Below, in pieces: positions 12,201 to 22,270 of a stretch of DNA of 64,000 bases; within the stretch, counting starts at the first letter, position 1, and the number at the start of each line of letters is the position of its first letter. The DNA comes from Mesostigma viride (Eukaryota; Streptophyta; Mesostigmatophyceae; Mesostigmatales; Mesostigmataceae), in NCBI GenBank assembly GCA_009746045.1, contig RPFO01000015.1, forward strand, positions 3,088,932 through 3,152,931, written 5' to 3'. The notes under the pieces are model-generated. The model worked only from the letters and a program-made list of their open reading frames with translations. It was not told the DNA's origin and made no database searches. The translations under genes and the position numbers were made by a program.

Positions 12201-15200
12201 AGCGTTAAACGCGATGCTGAGTTAGTAGAATACTTGTTTATGATGAAACATGTTCGCGCCTGAAAACTGGTTTGGTTTGGGGGGGCGCAGCGGTTCTTTT
12301 TTTAATGGTTGGTTATACCTGAGTACTTGCTTGATTTTTGCAGCAGCGGCCTGCTGAGCGTCATATTTTATTCCGCAGTTTTCATTGTGTAATAAGATGT
12401 TCTACGATATGGGTTTTCCTTAGCAATGCATTTAAACTTACTGGGCGGGAAATGGCTGCCTGCGGAGGAGTAAGTCGGTGGTCAGATAGTGCAAGGTCGC
12501 TGCTGCGAGCCCAAGAGCTGCTGGGACCTCAGCGGACAGGCATACGATGCCATGGTTGAGCTAGAAACGCAGCTGCCGGTGCGTGGGATCGGTATTCTCG
12601 TCATTTCGCAACTATAAAACGATTTCAACGCGACAGTGCAGATATTGCGTGTGAAAATGGCAGCGGAAACTGCGGACGCTGGCCGGCTTCCTAAACGGCA
12701 CATCGCTGAAAGGTATGCGCTTCTCAAACATGGTAGACAGCGCCAAGAAAGGGGAGAATGACATGCGGGTATCTTACTAACCTTTGGCAACACTGCAAAA
12801 AGTGGAAAAGGCGTGGAGTTCTGATGGATGAACAGGTGCTGGAAGTATAGTGTCCTGGATCACGTTAGAAAATGAGCAATTGTTTTGTAAAAATGCTGCA
12901 GTAAATTTGTCAGTGTTTTCTGGTTCGTGTGAGAATGCATGCAATTTTAGCAACCAGATATCCCTTTTTAAGAATGCTGTTGGCAAGATGCCAGCAAGGC
13001 AGCCTAGGGCTTAAGCAAGTTAGTACTCTTTTCCTCTTGCCTCTGCCCACTTTCCCATAGGTAAATTCTCAGCATGTGAAGGTAAAAACGTCGGATGGGT
13101 TTCTTAGTATTGGCTAGGCAGCATTTACACAAGCAATTACTAAAGTGTGCAACACCACTGCTTTACACCACTATAAAGGCAGATGCAAGGTTCTAATGGG
13201 GTGCAAGAAAGCGGCCCTAGCGTAGTACAAGGTGACTAAAGGCCTTGCAATAGGACAGTTTGCATTCATTTACATGCCAAGCGTGCTTCTTTAGCACTGG
13301 CTTTGCAGCCTTCAGCGCCGGTTTAATTGTCATTAGTAATGATATGCCGCCACTTTAAGGTTGAAGTGGTTTTGCCCAGTTTTTTGAACCATACGCTTGT
13401 CACAGGTGGTATGGTTGATGTTTGGTGGCATGAAATGGGCATGCCCATGCGTGCATCCTCTCGCCTAGTAAACTGCAGGCCCACATGCTGGGTGCTGGGA
13501 TTTAGACTCTCTACATTGTATTGCACCAATTTTGAGTGTGGCAGCCTCTCCCATTGCCATTTAAGGAATGTATTGCACAGATTTTCAAGTCTGTAGGGCA
13601 TGGGAAGGTCCTTTTTTGTGATGATTTTGTAGGCATTATTTACGCCAGTCATGGGTTAATGGTCCCTAACTGTGGCTTTAGAGGTGCCACTCTCTTGTAC
13701 ACAAGTCTGGGGATGCTACAATAAGAGGGCTCTCAAAGACCTGTTCATTTAAAGAAGTTATAAGCCTGCATGTAACTGAAAGTGTGAATAAAAAATTTAA
13801 CTGAAATGTCCCTGAAAAATACCCATGTGCACCATGGCAGTTTTATGTGCCCAAACGCTTTGCGATTGGGCCCCAAATTGGTGGGCTCATACCCAAGTGT
13901 GCCACCAGCATGGATGTGATGTCAAATCCCACACGTGGTTCCTATCTCTCATTTGCACTAATTTAACGCGGGCATGTGTGCCAAAATTAGCCAAGGGCCA
14001 GGTGACCCCCCTAGGTGTCTTTTTGTGGTGCCTTTAACTTCAGAGTCCAAACCCAGATTTTTTTTCATAGGTGTTTGCTATACATCTCTAGGTATGAGGA
14101 CATGGAAGGGCTTTGAAAAATTCCCATATAAATTACCGTGGTAGTGCCTCATACACAGTGTCCAATATGTAGATATTTTAATGGCCCACCCTCGTAGATA
14201 TTTTAATGGCCCGGAGGTAGTATGTTTATTGGAAATAGCTCCGTTTGAAGATCTTGGATCTATCAATATTGTTGGTTATTACAATTGCCACTTTAATGTA
14301 ACTGCTTATTGTAACCCCTTTATAAATCGTTGGTGCTGCCCACCCACCCACCCACCCACCCACCCACCCACCCACCCACCCACCCACCCACCCACCCACC
14401 CACCCACCCACCCACCCACCCACCCACCCACCCACCCACCCACCCACCCACCACCCACCCATCCTCCCACCCACTAGATCCTGAATGAGAAGTTCTCGTC
14501 GCGCCTGCGCCGCCTGCTGGAGGCGTCATTCTCGCACAACATCGGCCTGGTGGACGAGGCCAACATGAGCACGGTGGATGAGGCGAGCATCATCTCGATT
14601 GACCGGCAGGGCGTGGACGTGAAAGTGCGGCGCGCCGACTACGTAAGTGTTCAGTGTTTGCACGCACACACACAAGTTCACAAATACAAACACACGCACA
14701 CTCACATACACGTGCAACACACCCCCACATGCGCAGACACACACACGCACACGCACACGCACACGCACACGCCCGCATAAACACGCACACGCACAAATGG
14801 GCATACCCAGACAGATGCAAACGCACTCGTACACGTACATACTGTGATTGGTTTGCTTCTTGTAATTGTTTGGTGAATTTACCCAGCTGCGGCTTGTGCG
14901 AAGTTCGTAAAGTTGAGACGTCGCTAGGTGGTTCAGGTCAAGCTTTGTTTAACATCAGCTAGTAAGGGAAAGAACCGAAATTTGGGTGAGGTGCGCGAAA
15001 TGTCTATGTTTTTAGGGTGAATGGTTGCTAGCTGCATGGGTTGGGAGCTTATTCCCAGGAGTTAATGCCCAGGTTGGTGAGAGAGGCGTTCAAGAGAATT
15101 TGTAGCAGGGAGTTTTCCAGACGGCTGGACCAAGGTTGGGGGATTCTGGGTACCATATGGTGCTGCGCGGGGCATGCACTATGACTGGTCCCCTTGGCAT

Positions 15201-16021
15201 GTCTCTTGCGCAGTTAGGTACACCCCACCACGCAAAACAGTTTCCCACTGTGTATTTTTTTTTGCACTCCCTGCGCTGAAAGCATTGCAGTTAGCTGCCC
15301 ATTTGTGCCTTTCCTTTAGTATAATAGTGGAGTCCAGGCGGCATTGCTTGGATGATAAACATTCGGAGCACAGGAACCTTGGCTGCCACATCTGGGCGGG
15401 AGTTTCTTCTTTGGGGCTTGCTTTTTCCATGTGTCACGATATCTCGAAGCACGCGGACACCATGCTGTCTCCAAGTTTTTGTTAGAGGCTGGATGCCTGT
15501 TGCGTTTCCCACTGTAGCAGGACTGTTCTTCCTGGCATGCAACCATTAAACAAACAGATAGTTGTCTCACTTAAGACAAACTCTATCTGCCCGTTGTCTT
15601 GCTATCGGCTTTCCTTAGATCTGACCCCATGTTTCCCACTTGTTGTCAAACATCGTTCTGCCGTTTATGCTTCTTATTGTTGGTTGCCAAGCAAGACTGC
15701 ATCTTTGTCAGTTGATGGCATGCTAAGGCGGTACCCGTGAATGCACCACGAATATGGGGTGATGCAAGCCTCAGCGCCTGCCCCGCCGGCACCTGGGACT
15801 ACAACTTTACCATAGAAGCATCTCCTTGTTTGTCAACCTTATTTACATGGACTTCCTAATGGAAACCTTACCCTAAGACACGAGCATGCTACTTGGCTTG
15901 TTTAACCCTCGTGGCACATCTGCAGATCCATGTCACTCGCCTGACGTTCCCTTTCACCGTCCACACCTTGGAGCGCGCGGAGGAGGCGCTGGCTGAGCTG
16001 ACAAATGGCATTAGAGACTGA
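3273..16021 (+). CDS. HugZ/HOZ-like split-barrel DUF2470 protein, 8 exons
   Basis: Exons: 3273-3950, 4682-4784, 6062-6141, 7650-7727, 8329-8420, 9242-9353, 14478-14642, 15926-16021. All seven introns are GT-AG, and phases join without a break to give 467 residues. Residues 1-226 (exon 1) are rich in S, R and P and probably include a plastid-targeting leader. Residues 227-345 form the FMN-binding split barrel: ARFGLLCT, GYPFGSLVDYA, PIFSLSPLAIHTRN, PGWSGLANARIVLFGEV, then the FTYFKM strand. DIYFVGGFGTVTWVD follows. The C-terminal DUF2470 domain (about 382-467) has DEASIISIDRQGVDVKVR and a final FTVHTLERAEEAL helix. Plant relatives (the pyridoxamine-phosphate-oxidase-like family, including Arabidopsis HOZ) are chloroplast proteins linked to haem handling. 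Haem oxygenase activity here is inference. The start is chosen for its Kozak context and because exon 1 is open throughout; an upstream non-coding exon is possible. Confidence 0.88.
6601..7265. repeat. 8-bp satellite GGTAGGCA, about 80 copies, in intron 3
   Basis: About 665 bp of tandem GGTAGGCA units lie inside host intron 3 (6142-7649). A few units are variant: GGCAGGCA, AGTAGGCA and GGTAGGCT. Each unit junction spells CAGGTAGG, which resembles a 5' splice site. The long open frames it creates on the minus strand (repeats of PAYLPTCL) are artefacts of a period that is not a multiple of three. Confidence 0.95.
7730..7835 (+). repeat. 53-bp tandem duplication at the start of intron 4
   Basis: Two identical 53-bp units, beginning GGGAATGCTGGCACCAGG, start two bases after the exon 4 donor (7727/7728). 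The copies show no differences, so the duplication is recent or conserved by conversion. It does not alter the donor itself. Confidence 0.9.
10403..11020. repeat. GC-rich block with poly-G, bounded by direct repeats (intron 6)
   Basis: Related sequences of about 60 bp at 10403-10470 and 10962-11020 both contain GAAGTACGGCCGAAAG. They bound a very GC-rich segment that holds an uninterrupted run of about 23 G at 10655-10677. A hairpin, CGTTGGATCC-T-GGATCCAACG, lies just before it at about 10319-10339. This looks like a repeat unit or an LTR-like remnant; no coding function was recognised. Confidence 0.55.
11394..12025 (+). repeat. Diverged direct repeat, about 185 bp, two copies
   Basis: Copies at about 11394-11580 and 11842-12025 share long blocks such as AAACTAGATAT, AAGGGTAGGAA and CAGCATTAG, at roughly three quarters identity by eye. 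The second copy lies inside the mariner-like element at 11763-14220 and the first lies outside it, so the repeat is not simply part of that element. Confidence 0.65.
11763..14220. mobile_element. Mariner-like non-autonomous element, 27-bp perfect TIRs
   Basis: The left end (11763-11789) begins CTACCTCCGGGCCATTAAAA, and the right end (14194-14220) is its exact reverse complement over all 27 bases. Both ends are flanked by TA (11761-11762 and 14221-14222), the target duplication of the Tc1/mariner superfamily. A partial extra copy of the inner TIR lies at 14169-14187. No transposase frame was recognised in the 2458 bp, so it is probably non-autonomous or an ancient relic. It sits in host intron 6 and accounts for almost half of it. 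Confidence 0.75.
14339..14460 (+). repeat. CCCA microsatellite next to a 3' splice site
   Basis: About 30 copies of CCCA end roughly 17 bases before the exon 7 acceptor (CCACTAG at 14471-14477). The tract occupies the place of the polypyrimidine tract and is pyrimidine-rich (three C per four bases). The minus-strand glycine/tryptophan-rich frames over it are artefacts. Confidence 0.9.
14666..14800 (+). repeat. CA-rich microsatellite in intron 7
   Basis: Interrupted ACAC and GCAC dinucleotide repeats lie just after the exon 7 donor (GTAAGT at 14643). They have no coding value. Confidence 0.85.
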
Positions 16022-16289
16022 TGCTTATCTGCCAGTGCAAAGGATGCCACAGAGAGAGGTTAACCCATGTGTGCGTCTATGGGGTACCGTGTACACATGA
16101 ACGAGGTTTCCAGTAAATTTTACAAGCTTGTTTATCGCAAGGATTGCGTACGGTAAGTAAGTAAGTAAGTAAGTACTTGCGTGTCATGCGCAGAGGCATG
16201 CCACGGAGTACTATGCTAATCTCATTAGAAAAATAATTACACAAAAGTTTAAACAAATATCCTCTGCATCATCCCCCAACCGTTAAGCA

Positions 16290-17489
16290 CTAGATGGGGA
16301 TGTAATCCTCATCCGAGCTGTCCTCTACTGTAATGGCAGATGAGGCGGTAGTGTAGCGGCTATCCTCAGGACCAATAACCTCCACCTGCGGACTTCTACC
16401 CTGGCTAGCAACGGGCCTGCTCCCCAGCTGCGAGGTTGATGTGGACCATCGCATCTCCCTCGCCTGGCACGCTTTACGCCAGTACCGGGCCCTGTGGCGC
16501 AAGCCCCTGGGCAAGATCGAGAAACAGGACCTGTTCAAGGTCCTCGTCCTTCCTGTTCTCACGTATGGCGCCGAGACGTGGACCCTCACCGCCGACCTGG
16601 CCCGCAAGCTGGACGGCGCGGTCACCAGCATGCTGCGTTCCATTTTCAGAGTAGGATACGCTGCTCATGTCCGCAATGAGGACCTGTACCAGGGCATGCC
16701 CTATATCACCAGCACCATTAAGCAACGCCGCCTGCAGCTAGTAGGGCACCTCGCTCGCACCAATCAGGTAGACACCTCACGTGGCCCCCCCGCAGGACTG
16801 CGACCAGCCCAGCCTGGCCGGCACCTCCTGACGTGGGCTGGGCCCAGTGATGTTAGACGCCGCAAGGCCCGCACCTTCAAAGAACAGCTAGTAGAGGACA
16901 TGGGGGGCCTAGGCCTCTCCGTGATTTGGAAGAAGATGATGGACAAGGCCAAGTGGGCCCAGGTCATAGAGGACAACGAGCCCCCCCCAGTGGGGAAGCG
17001 CCCGCGTGTGCAATCCCGCGGGAGGCACGCCAGATAGCTCCCCCTAGGGCAGCGTGCGGCTGCCTAGATAGATGTTGTAGTTAGAATGCTGTTAGACAGA
17101 TGTAGTATGTAGCCAATGTAGATAGATTAGACCGGTAGGAATGTTTGCACCCATCCATCCATCCATCGGGGTTAATGCTCCGTGACTCCCCAACGGGAGC
17201 ACGAGTCTAATTAATTAATTAATTAGCAACGGGCCGCGGGGCCCGTGGGGAGAAAACAGGAGCATACCCCTCGGGAAGGTGCTTATCGCAGATGGCAGCC
17301 CATTTCTCCTTGTCAATCATGCGGGCGCGGAGTACGGATAGTCCCAGAAGCCCTGCATCTTCAAGCAGTTGTGTCACATAGGTCCGGGTCGCGCCGCGCC
17401 GGTGCCCGGCGCGCGCAAGTTTGCCAGTGGGTTGCGATGGGACAAGGGGACCCTGCCATAGGAGGAGGTGTCTACCTGGTTGGCCCGTC
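16290..17489 (-). pseudogene. RTE-2 C-terminal domain, split by RTE-1
   Basis: After the TTAA element the frame continues at 17489 with KTGQPGRHLLLWQG, then RTYVTQLLEDAGL and KEKWAAICDKHL, to RPVA at 17236. RTE-1 with its 12-bp duplication interrupts it here. The last part, 16417-16290, runs SQGRSPQVEVIGPED to the acidic end DSSDEDYIPI and a TAG stop. Removing one copy of each target duplication rejoins all three parts in frame. The 3' UTR and CTTA tail follow to 16154. Confidence 0.8.
16418..17223 (+). mobile_element. RTE-1 copy A, 5'-truncated, inside RTE-2
   Basis: This 806-bp plus-strand piece of RTE-1 is flanked by TAGCAACGGGCC at 16406-16417 and 17224-17235. The frame 16441-17037 encodes the RT thumb and C-terminal domain: VLTYGAETWTLTADLARKLD, TIKQRRLQLVGHLARTNQVD, then KEQLVEDMGGLGLS. 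It ends RGRHAR before the stop. The 3' UTR has the CATC repeats and the TTAATGCTCCGTGACTCCCC block, and the tail is AATT repeats. The sequence is almost identical to copy B (29010-30407), so the family moved recently. Confidence 0.9.
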
Positions 17490-17493
17490 TTAA

Positions 17494-19789
17494 GGGGAGG
17501 GGACACCCCTAAAGGGCACTTTTCTGGAAACCATACCTATGCATATGCTAAAAATCCAATTATGATTGGGGACCATAAATATGATTTAAAAAAAAATTCC
17601 AACCACTTGGGGCGGGTACTAGCCCCCACCAGATGCCGGTTACGCGCTAAAAATAGAAAAAGACGCTACTTTTGGCATATTTTCCCTAGGACAATGGGCA
17701 AACATATTTGGACCAAATCATATATTTCCATATAGTTCCCCCACTTTTGAGAAAGTCTGCCTAATTTTGAGCAAAAAACAATGATGTTTAGACACATTGA
17801 TGGATTTTCCCGCAAAAAAAGGGTACTTTTTTTCAACAAAAAAAATAAAACAAATCATAAACACATGGAATCATGCCATATCTTATATTTTCAAATACTA
17901 GAGAGGGGGGGACATGCAGCCCCAAATTTTCAGGTCATTCTGACAAGCGCAGCCCTATTTGATGGATATTCCTAGATTGCCACCTGTGACGAAGCTAAGG
18001 GAGGTTTTAGCTAGTATTTAACCACACTAACACCCCTTTATACATCTAAGCCTCATGAAAACTGGCCAAACCACATACTACCATTCTCTGCACATATGGT
18101 ACCTCCTATGTTCAAGGTTTGATGCCATTCTGACAAGGACTGCCCAAGTTACAACCATTCCAAGACGGCCACCCATGTAGACGCTACAAGGAAATTAGAG
18201 TAACCATTTAGCCACACTAGCACCTCCTTCTTCATCAAAGACATCTGCAAACTGACCAAAGCACACATAATCAACTCTTGCACGCTGACGGCAACGCATG
18301 CTCAATGTGGGGGGTCATTGTGACAAGAACTGCTCAAGTTGATGGGTTTCCTATATGACCACATGACAAGGCGCTAAGGACCACTCAGTAAGTTAGTAAC
18401 CCCACAGTGCCACTTAATATGCCATCCAACATGCACCAAAACCATGCAGAGTATGTTTACAAAGTACAAAGGGGTGGCCACGCACCTCATATGTCTTCAT
18501 CATCCCTCCAGCATGGCCAGCCTTGTAAATATGTGCATAGCCTTGACGATGGTAGCCCTAACATGCCTAAGCAGCATTTCCTATGTTTCTCCCAGGTTAG
18601 GGTGTTTACAAGGTTGATGCCAACCAAGCTAATCAACACAACAACACCTCCTAAACTGTCCTCCCCGGCATGGATGACAAACTGGGACTATGGAGGGCAA
18701 GGAACCAAGTAAGAACATGGTATATATAGCTTGCATGCAGTCATGCATGTCAACCATGGTTGGCTCAGCACATTGTAGTCTTGTCACATCATCATAACAA
18801 AGGAAAGCTCAAACAACCATTGGTGCCAGCTATCTACATGCAGTCACACAAATGCAATATCTCCAACATCATCATCACTATAACACTTCCATCCCTGCAC
18901 GATAAAATGCACAGAAACCATTGGCGGCCCTTCATGCACCGCATGAGCGCTGTGATGCCGCTGCGGCCTGTGAGGAGAGGGTGCGTCACTCTCAAACAAC
19001 AAGAAGCGTCCATACGCACAACATCCTTGCCAGAACACGTTTTATGAAATGCCTTATACCTTCCCGAAGAGCTATAGGCTGCGACTGAAGCGGCCCTGAT
19101 CACGACATCAACGAAAACAATCTAAAGCTGCCAGGTATTCGACAACACAACGGCAAGCGACGGCGAGCTAGCTGGCGGAAACTGCCCAAAAAGAACGCAA
19201 AAAACCTCGAACGATGAGCTCATAGAAGAAAGCACCGATAGCAGATAACGTTCGCGACAAATCTGTACCTTGCCCTCGTAAATCCCTCGCCCAGGCGCGC
19301 AACAACAGCCGTTCTTCCATGGACAGGTCAGACACGCACTGCGCAGGTCTGAACAATTACTTACCGATAATGGCCGAAAATCTGGCAAAAAGCACCAGCT
19401 CGGTGTAGAATTCGATGCAACCGATATTAATGCCTGCTTCAAGGTCAGAACAGCCCCCAAAACCGCTATTTTACAGCCGCTATCATGAATTCTATTTCAT
19501 TCCGCGCGACAAAAAAATTCAGATTACCCCCCATGCCGATGGCATAAAAAAACAACAGCAATATTGTAAACAAGCTGATTTCTGCCACAAACTAACATCA
19601 TAAACTCATCTCCTTTTAGATTCGAGTAAAATTTTTGCATTTCGCCTGCCCTAGTGTGGTAGTTTTGCCTGAATGCAGTCGCCATGGCCACTTCCGCAAG
19701 GGGTGCGCGCACCGTGCACGTGAAATTTGTGACCTTCGGCTCCGGCGCGAATTTTTTGGCGCCAAAAAATTCGGGGGTGTCCCGTCCCC
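17494..19789. mobile_element. TTAA-flanked non-autonomous DNA element in RTE-2
   Basis: The left end GGGGAGGGGACACCCC and the right end (reverse complement GGGGACGGGACACCCC) match at 15 of 16 bases. Each is bordered by TTAA (17490-17493 and 19790-19793). Deleting the element and one TTAA restores the RTE-2 frame exactly, from GPAGGLK to TGQPGRH. TTAA duplications are typical of piggyBac and a few other superfamilies. No transposase frame is present in its 2296 bp. The interior holds diverged 190-bp tandem repeats, and the right half is related to 1860-2695. Confidence 0.8.
17932..18700 (+). repeat. Diverged tandem repeat, period about 190 bp
   Basis: Related units start at about 17932, 18122 and 18313 with KGTCATTSTGACAAG-like blocks (GTCATTCTGACAAG, GCCATTCTGACAAG, GTCATTGTGACAAG). 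Each is followed by a second shared block resembling CCACACTAACACC. A weaker fourth unit seems to follow to about 18700. The repeat lies in the left half of the TTAA element. Confidence 0.6.
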
Positions 19790-19793
19790 TTAA

Positions 19794-20985
19794 GCCCCCC
19801 GGCAGGGCCCACATCGGTATTCACCTGGTCTGTGCGGGCAAGATGGCCGGCAAAGAGGAGGCGGCGGTGTCGGATGGTATGGGTGACAAGAGGGAGCTCA
19901 CAGTAGAGCTCGGCCCGGGTGCGGCGTTCTTGGTAGCGGACGCCGAGGATATGACGGAGCATTCGAGTGACGGTGCCGTCAAGCTGCTGGCTCAGCGCCT
20001 GGTCCAGGGTCCACGCCTCGCAGCCATAAAGGAGGATGCTGAGGACAAGGGCCTTGAACAGAATGCGCTTGCGTCGCTCACTCAGGTAGCGGCAGGTCCA
20101 GAACCTGTCGAGGCGGCGGAGGGCCGCCCAGGCCTGGCCAATGCGGGTGTTGATGTCGTCGGCCGTGGAGGGAAGCCAGCTGCCAAGGAGCTTGAAGCGA
20201 GTCGCCGGGGGGACGGGGCTGCCGTCCAGCAAGAGGAGGGTGGGTGGGGCTATCCCAGCAGGGAAGCCGATGGCCATGACCTCCGTTTTCTTGCTGATCG
20301 ACAATAAGCCCCACCGCCCGCGCTTCCAGTGATAAGCTGTCTAGCCAGAGTTGGGCTGACTCCGGGGTTTCCACGAGTGTCGTGTCATCAGCGTAGATCA
20401 GATCGCTCAGGCGGTAGGGTGGGTCAACCCCGCCGTAGCTGGCGTACTCCGTGACCTCGATCCCCGGCGGGCGTCCCTCCACCCGGGCGAAGCGGGCTTG
20501 TGCACGCCGCATAATATAGTCCACCATAATGATGAATAGATATGGGGAGAGCACACAGCCCTGCCCGACACCCCGGTGTGCAGGGGGAACACCGGAGTGA
20601 CGCCGTCCGGGCGGTACGGACCTGGGCTTGGGACCCTTCATAGAACTGGCGGATGATCTCAACGATGTACGATGGGACACGGAACAGGTGAAGGACCACC
20701 CACAGGGCGTCCCATATAACCGTATCGAATGCCTTGGTGTAATCCACGAAGATCAATAGCAATGGCAAGAGGCCCACTTCCTCGATCAGGCGGCGCGCGG
20801 TAGTAGTGACCATAACACAATTGCGACCAACACGGAAGCCCATCTGGGACTCACCTAGGTGGGGATCGAGGCTGGCGCGCATGCGGTTCAGCAGGAGACG
20901 CATGAAGACTTTCAGCACGCAGCTTTGGAGGCATACGCCGCGGTAGTTGCCGGTATCCGCGGCGGACCCCTTTGTCACGGACGCG
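19794..20985 (-). pseudogene. RTE-2 reverse transcriptase core and thumb
   Basis: Read on the minus strand, it carries NYRGVCLQS, FVDYTKAFDTV (the first catalytic aspartate), GQGCVLSPYLF, and LIYADDTTL with the catalytic YADD. LSISKKTEVMA and YGCEAWTLDQALSQQLDG then lead to TIRHRRLLFAGHLART. The last two blocks are typical of RTE-clade elements. Frameshifts lie near 20590 (before GQGCVLSP) and near 20305 (before SISKKTE), so no intact enzyme is encoded. The TTAA element cuts the frame at 19790. Confidence 0.85.
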
Positions 20986-22270
20986 AGCTATGTCATCCGG
21001 GCGCCCACTATGCACAAGACCGGTGACGTGCGCAAGGAATTTGTTTTCTGCGCATTTTCGACAAAGGCTAGTGACCGGGGGGGGGACACTAGCACTTGCA
21101 GCATAAGAGCGGACGAAAGTGCGCGTGCGCGCGCGCCGGGCCAGGCACGGCTGGGCGCGCAGCACTGACGTACTTGAGCGGACGGCAGCACAAGTGCGCA
21201 GCGTCGAGAGGATCATACGCGAGTTAGTGGACAGCTGGAGCTGGAGCTGGAGCTGGAGCTGGAGCTGGAGCTGGAGCTGGAGCTGGAGCTGCAGCTGGAC
21301 TGGTGGACTTCAACAGCGCCGAGGCTATTGACAGGCCAGGTGTCTTTGTGGTGTAGAATAGCGGGTCAACGTTATGAGGACTGGACAGAAAATGGAAAAG
21401 GACAATTTGCGGTGCGGAGCCAGATCGCTGGAATGAATGCGAAATCGCTGGCAGCCCTACAAAGGGATTTCTTCTAGAAAGGAAAGATTAGAAGCAATGT
21501 TTGCTGGGCCACTCACACGCAAGGTGTGAGCGTGCAGATTGTTTGAAGGATATTATGCTTCGACCTTGGTGGTCGTGACTAAATGCCGGACATTCCCAGG
21601 GACAGAAATGCCGGAGCCTCTAGGAGATGAGATCGGCAACAGGGTAGCAATTTAGATTTGTCGGGATGCCTTCCTGTTTTTGTTGGCATGTGTGGTAGTA
21701 AGCCAGGACGGCAACTGGAATGCGGTTTCTGTTTGCATGGTTCAGGCAGCAAGATAGTTTTGGCATTCCTGGCTGGACTGACAAGTGTGGCGTGTGTCAT
21801 GCGTGTGGCATGACGAATGGTTTGGTTCATAGTCGAAGAGGACTCTCACGTAGCGTGTAGTCTCTTTGAGTCTCTCGTTAGTGGCCTTCGTGTTTCTCCC
21901 TTTCCTTGGGAGCAAGGCCGGTAGCATGTCATGGAGCGCTGCCTAACTGCGGGCTCGTGAGCATGGAGTGCATCGATATTGAGACTATCAACGTGTTGTA
22001 ATTGTATTAACTTTCTCAATAAATTCCGCATGTGCGGCTTCATCATCAGACTGTGCAAAGTGTGTGTTGTGAAAACATTGTTCTATAGCAGGGGAGGCAA
22101 AAGCATTAAGGTGGTCATCAGGCACGAGGGACAGTTCCTTGTCCTCGGCTGAGAACCCTCCACCGGGCATGCAGTTAAGGCAGGCACGTCAGCTCAGCTC
22201 GTTTGGGTTTTACCAAAGCTGAGCATGGCCAGCCGCCATGGTGGCGCCGGAGATTGTGGTACGCAGACGC
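20986..22270. mobile_element. Unidentified 1.3-kb insertion inside RTE-2
   Basis: RTE-2 coding sequence stops at LYKGK (about 22270) and resumes at KGSAADTGNYRG (about 20985); in related elements these blocks adjoin. The intervening DNA has no LINE similarity. It holds a GGAGCT hexanucleotide repeat at 21233-21292 and a 60-codon minus-strand frame at 21988-22170 (MPGGGFSAEDKELSL...) that reads like protein but that I do not recognise. Junctions share roughly CAAGG on both sides, too little to prove a target duplication. Confidence 0.5.

Noticed and set aside
14226-14529. Minus-strand VGGWVGGW frame
   Set aside because: It is produced by the CCCA microsatellite overlapping intron 6 and exon 7 of the host gene.
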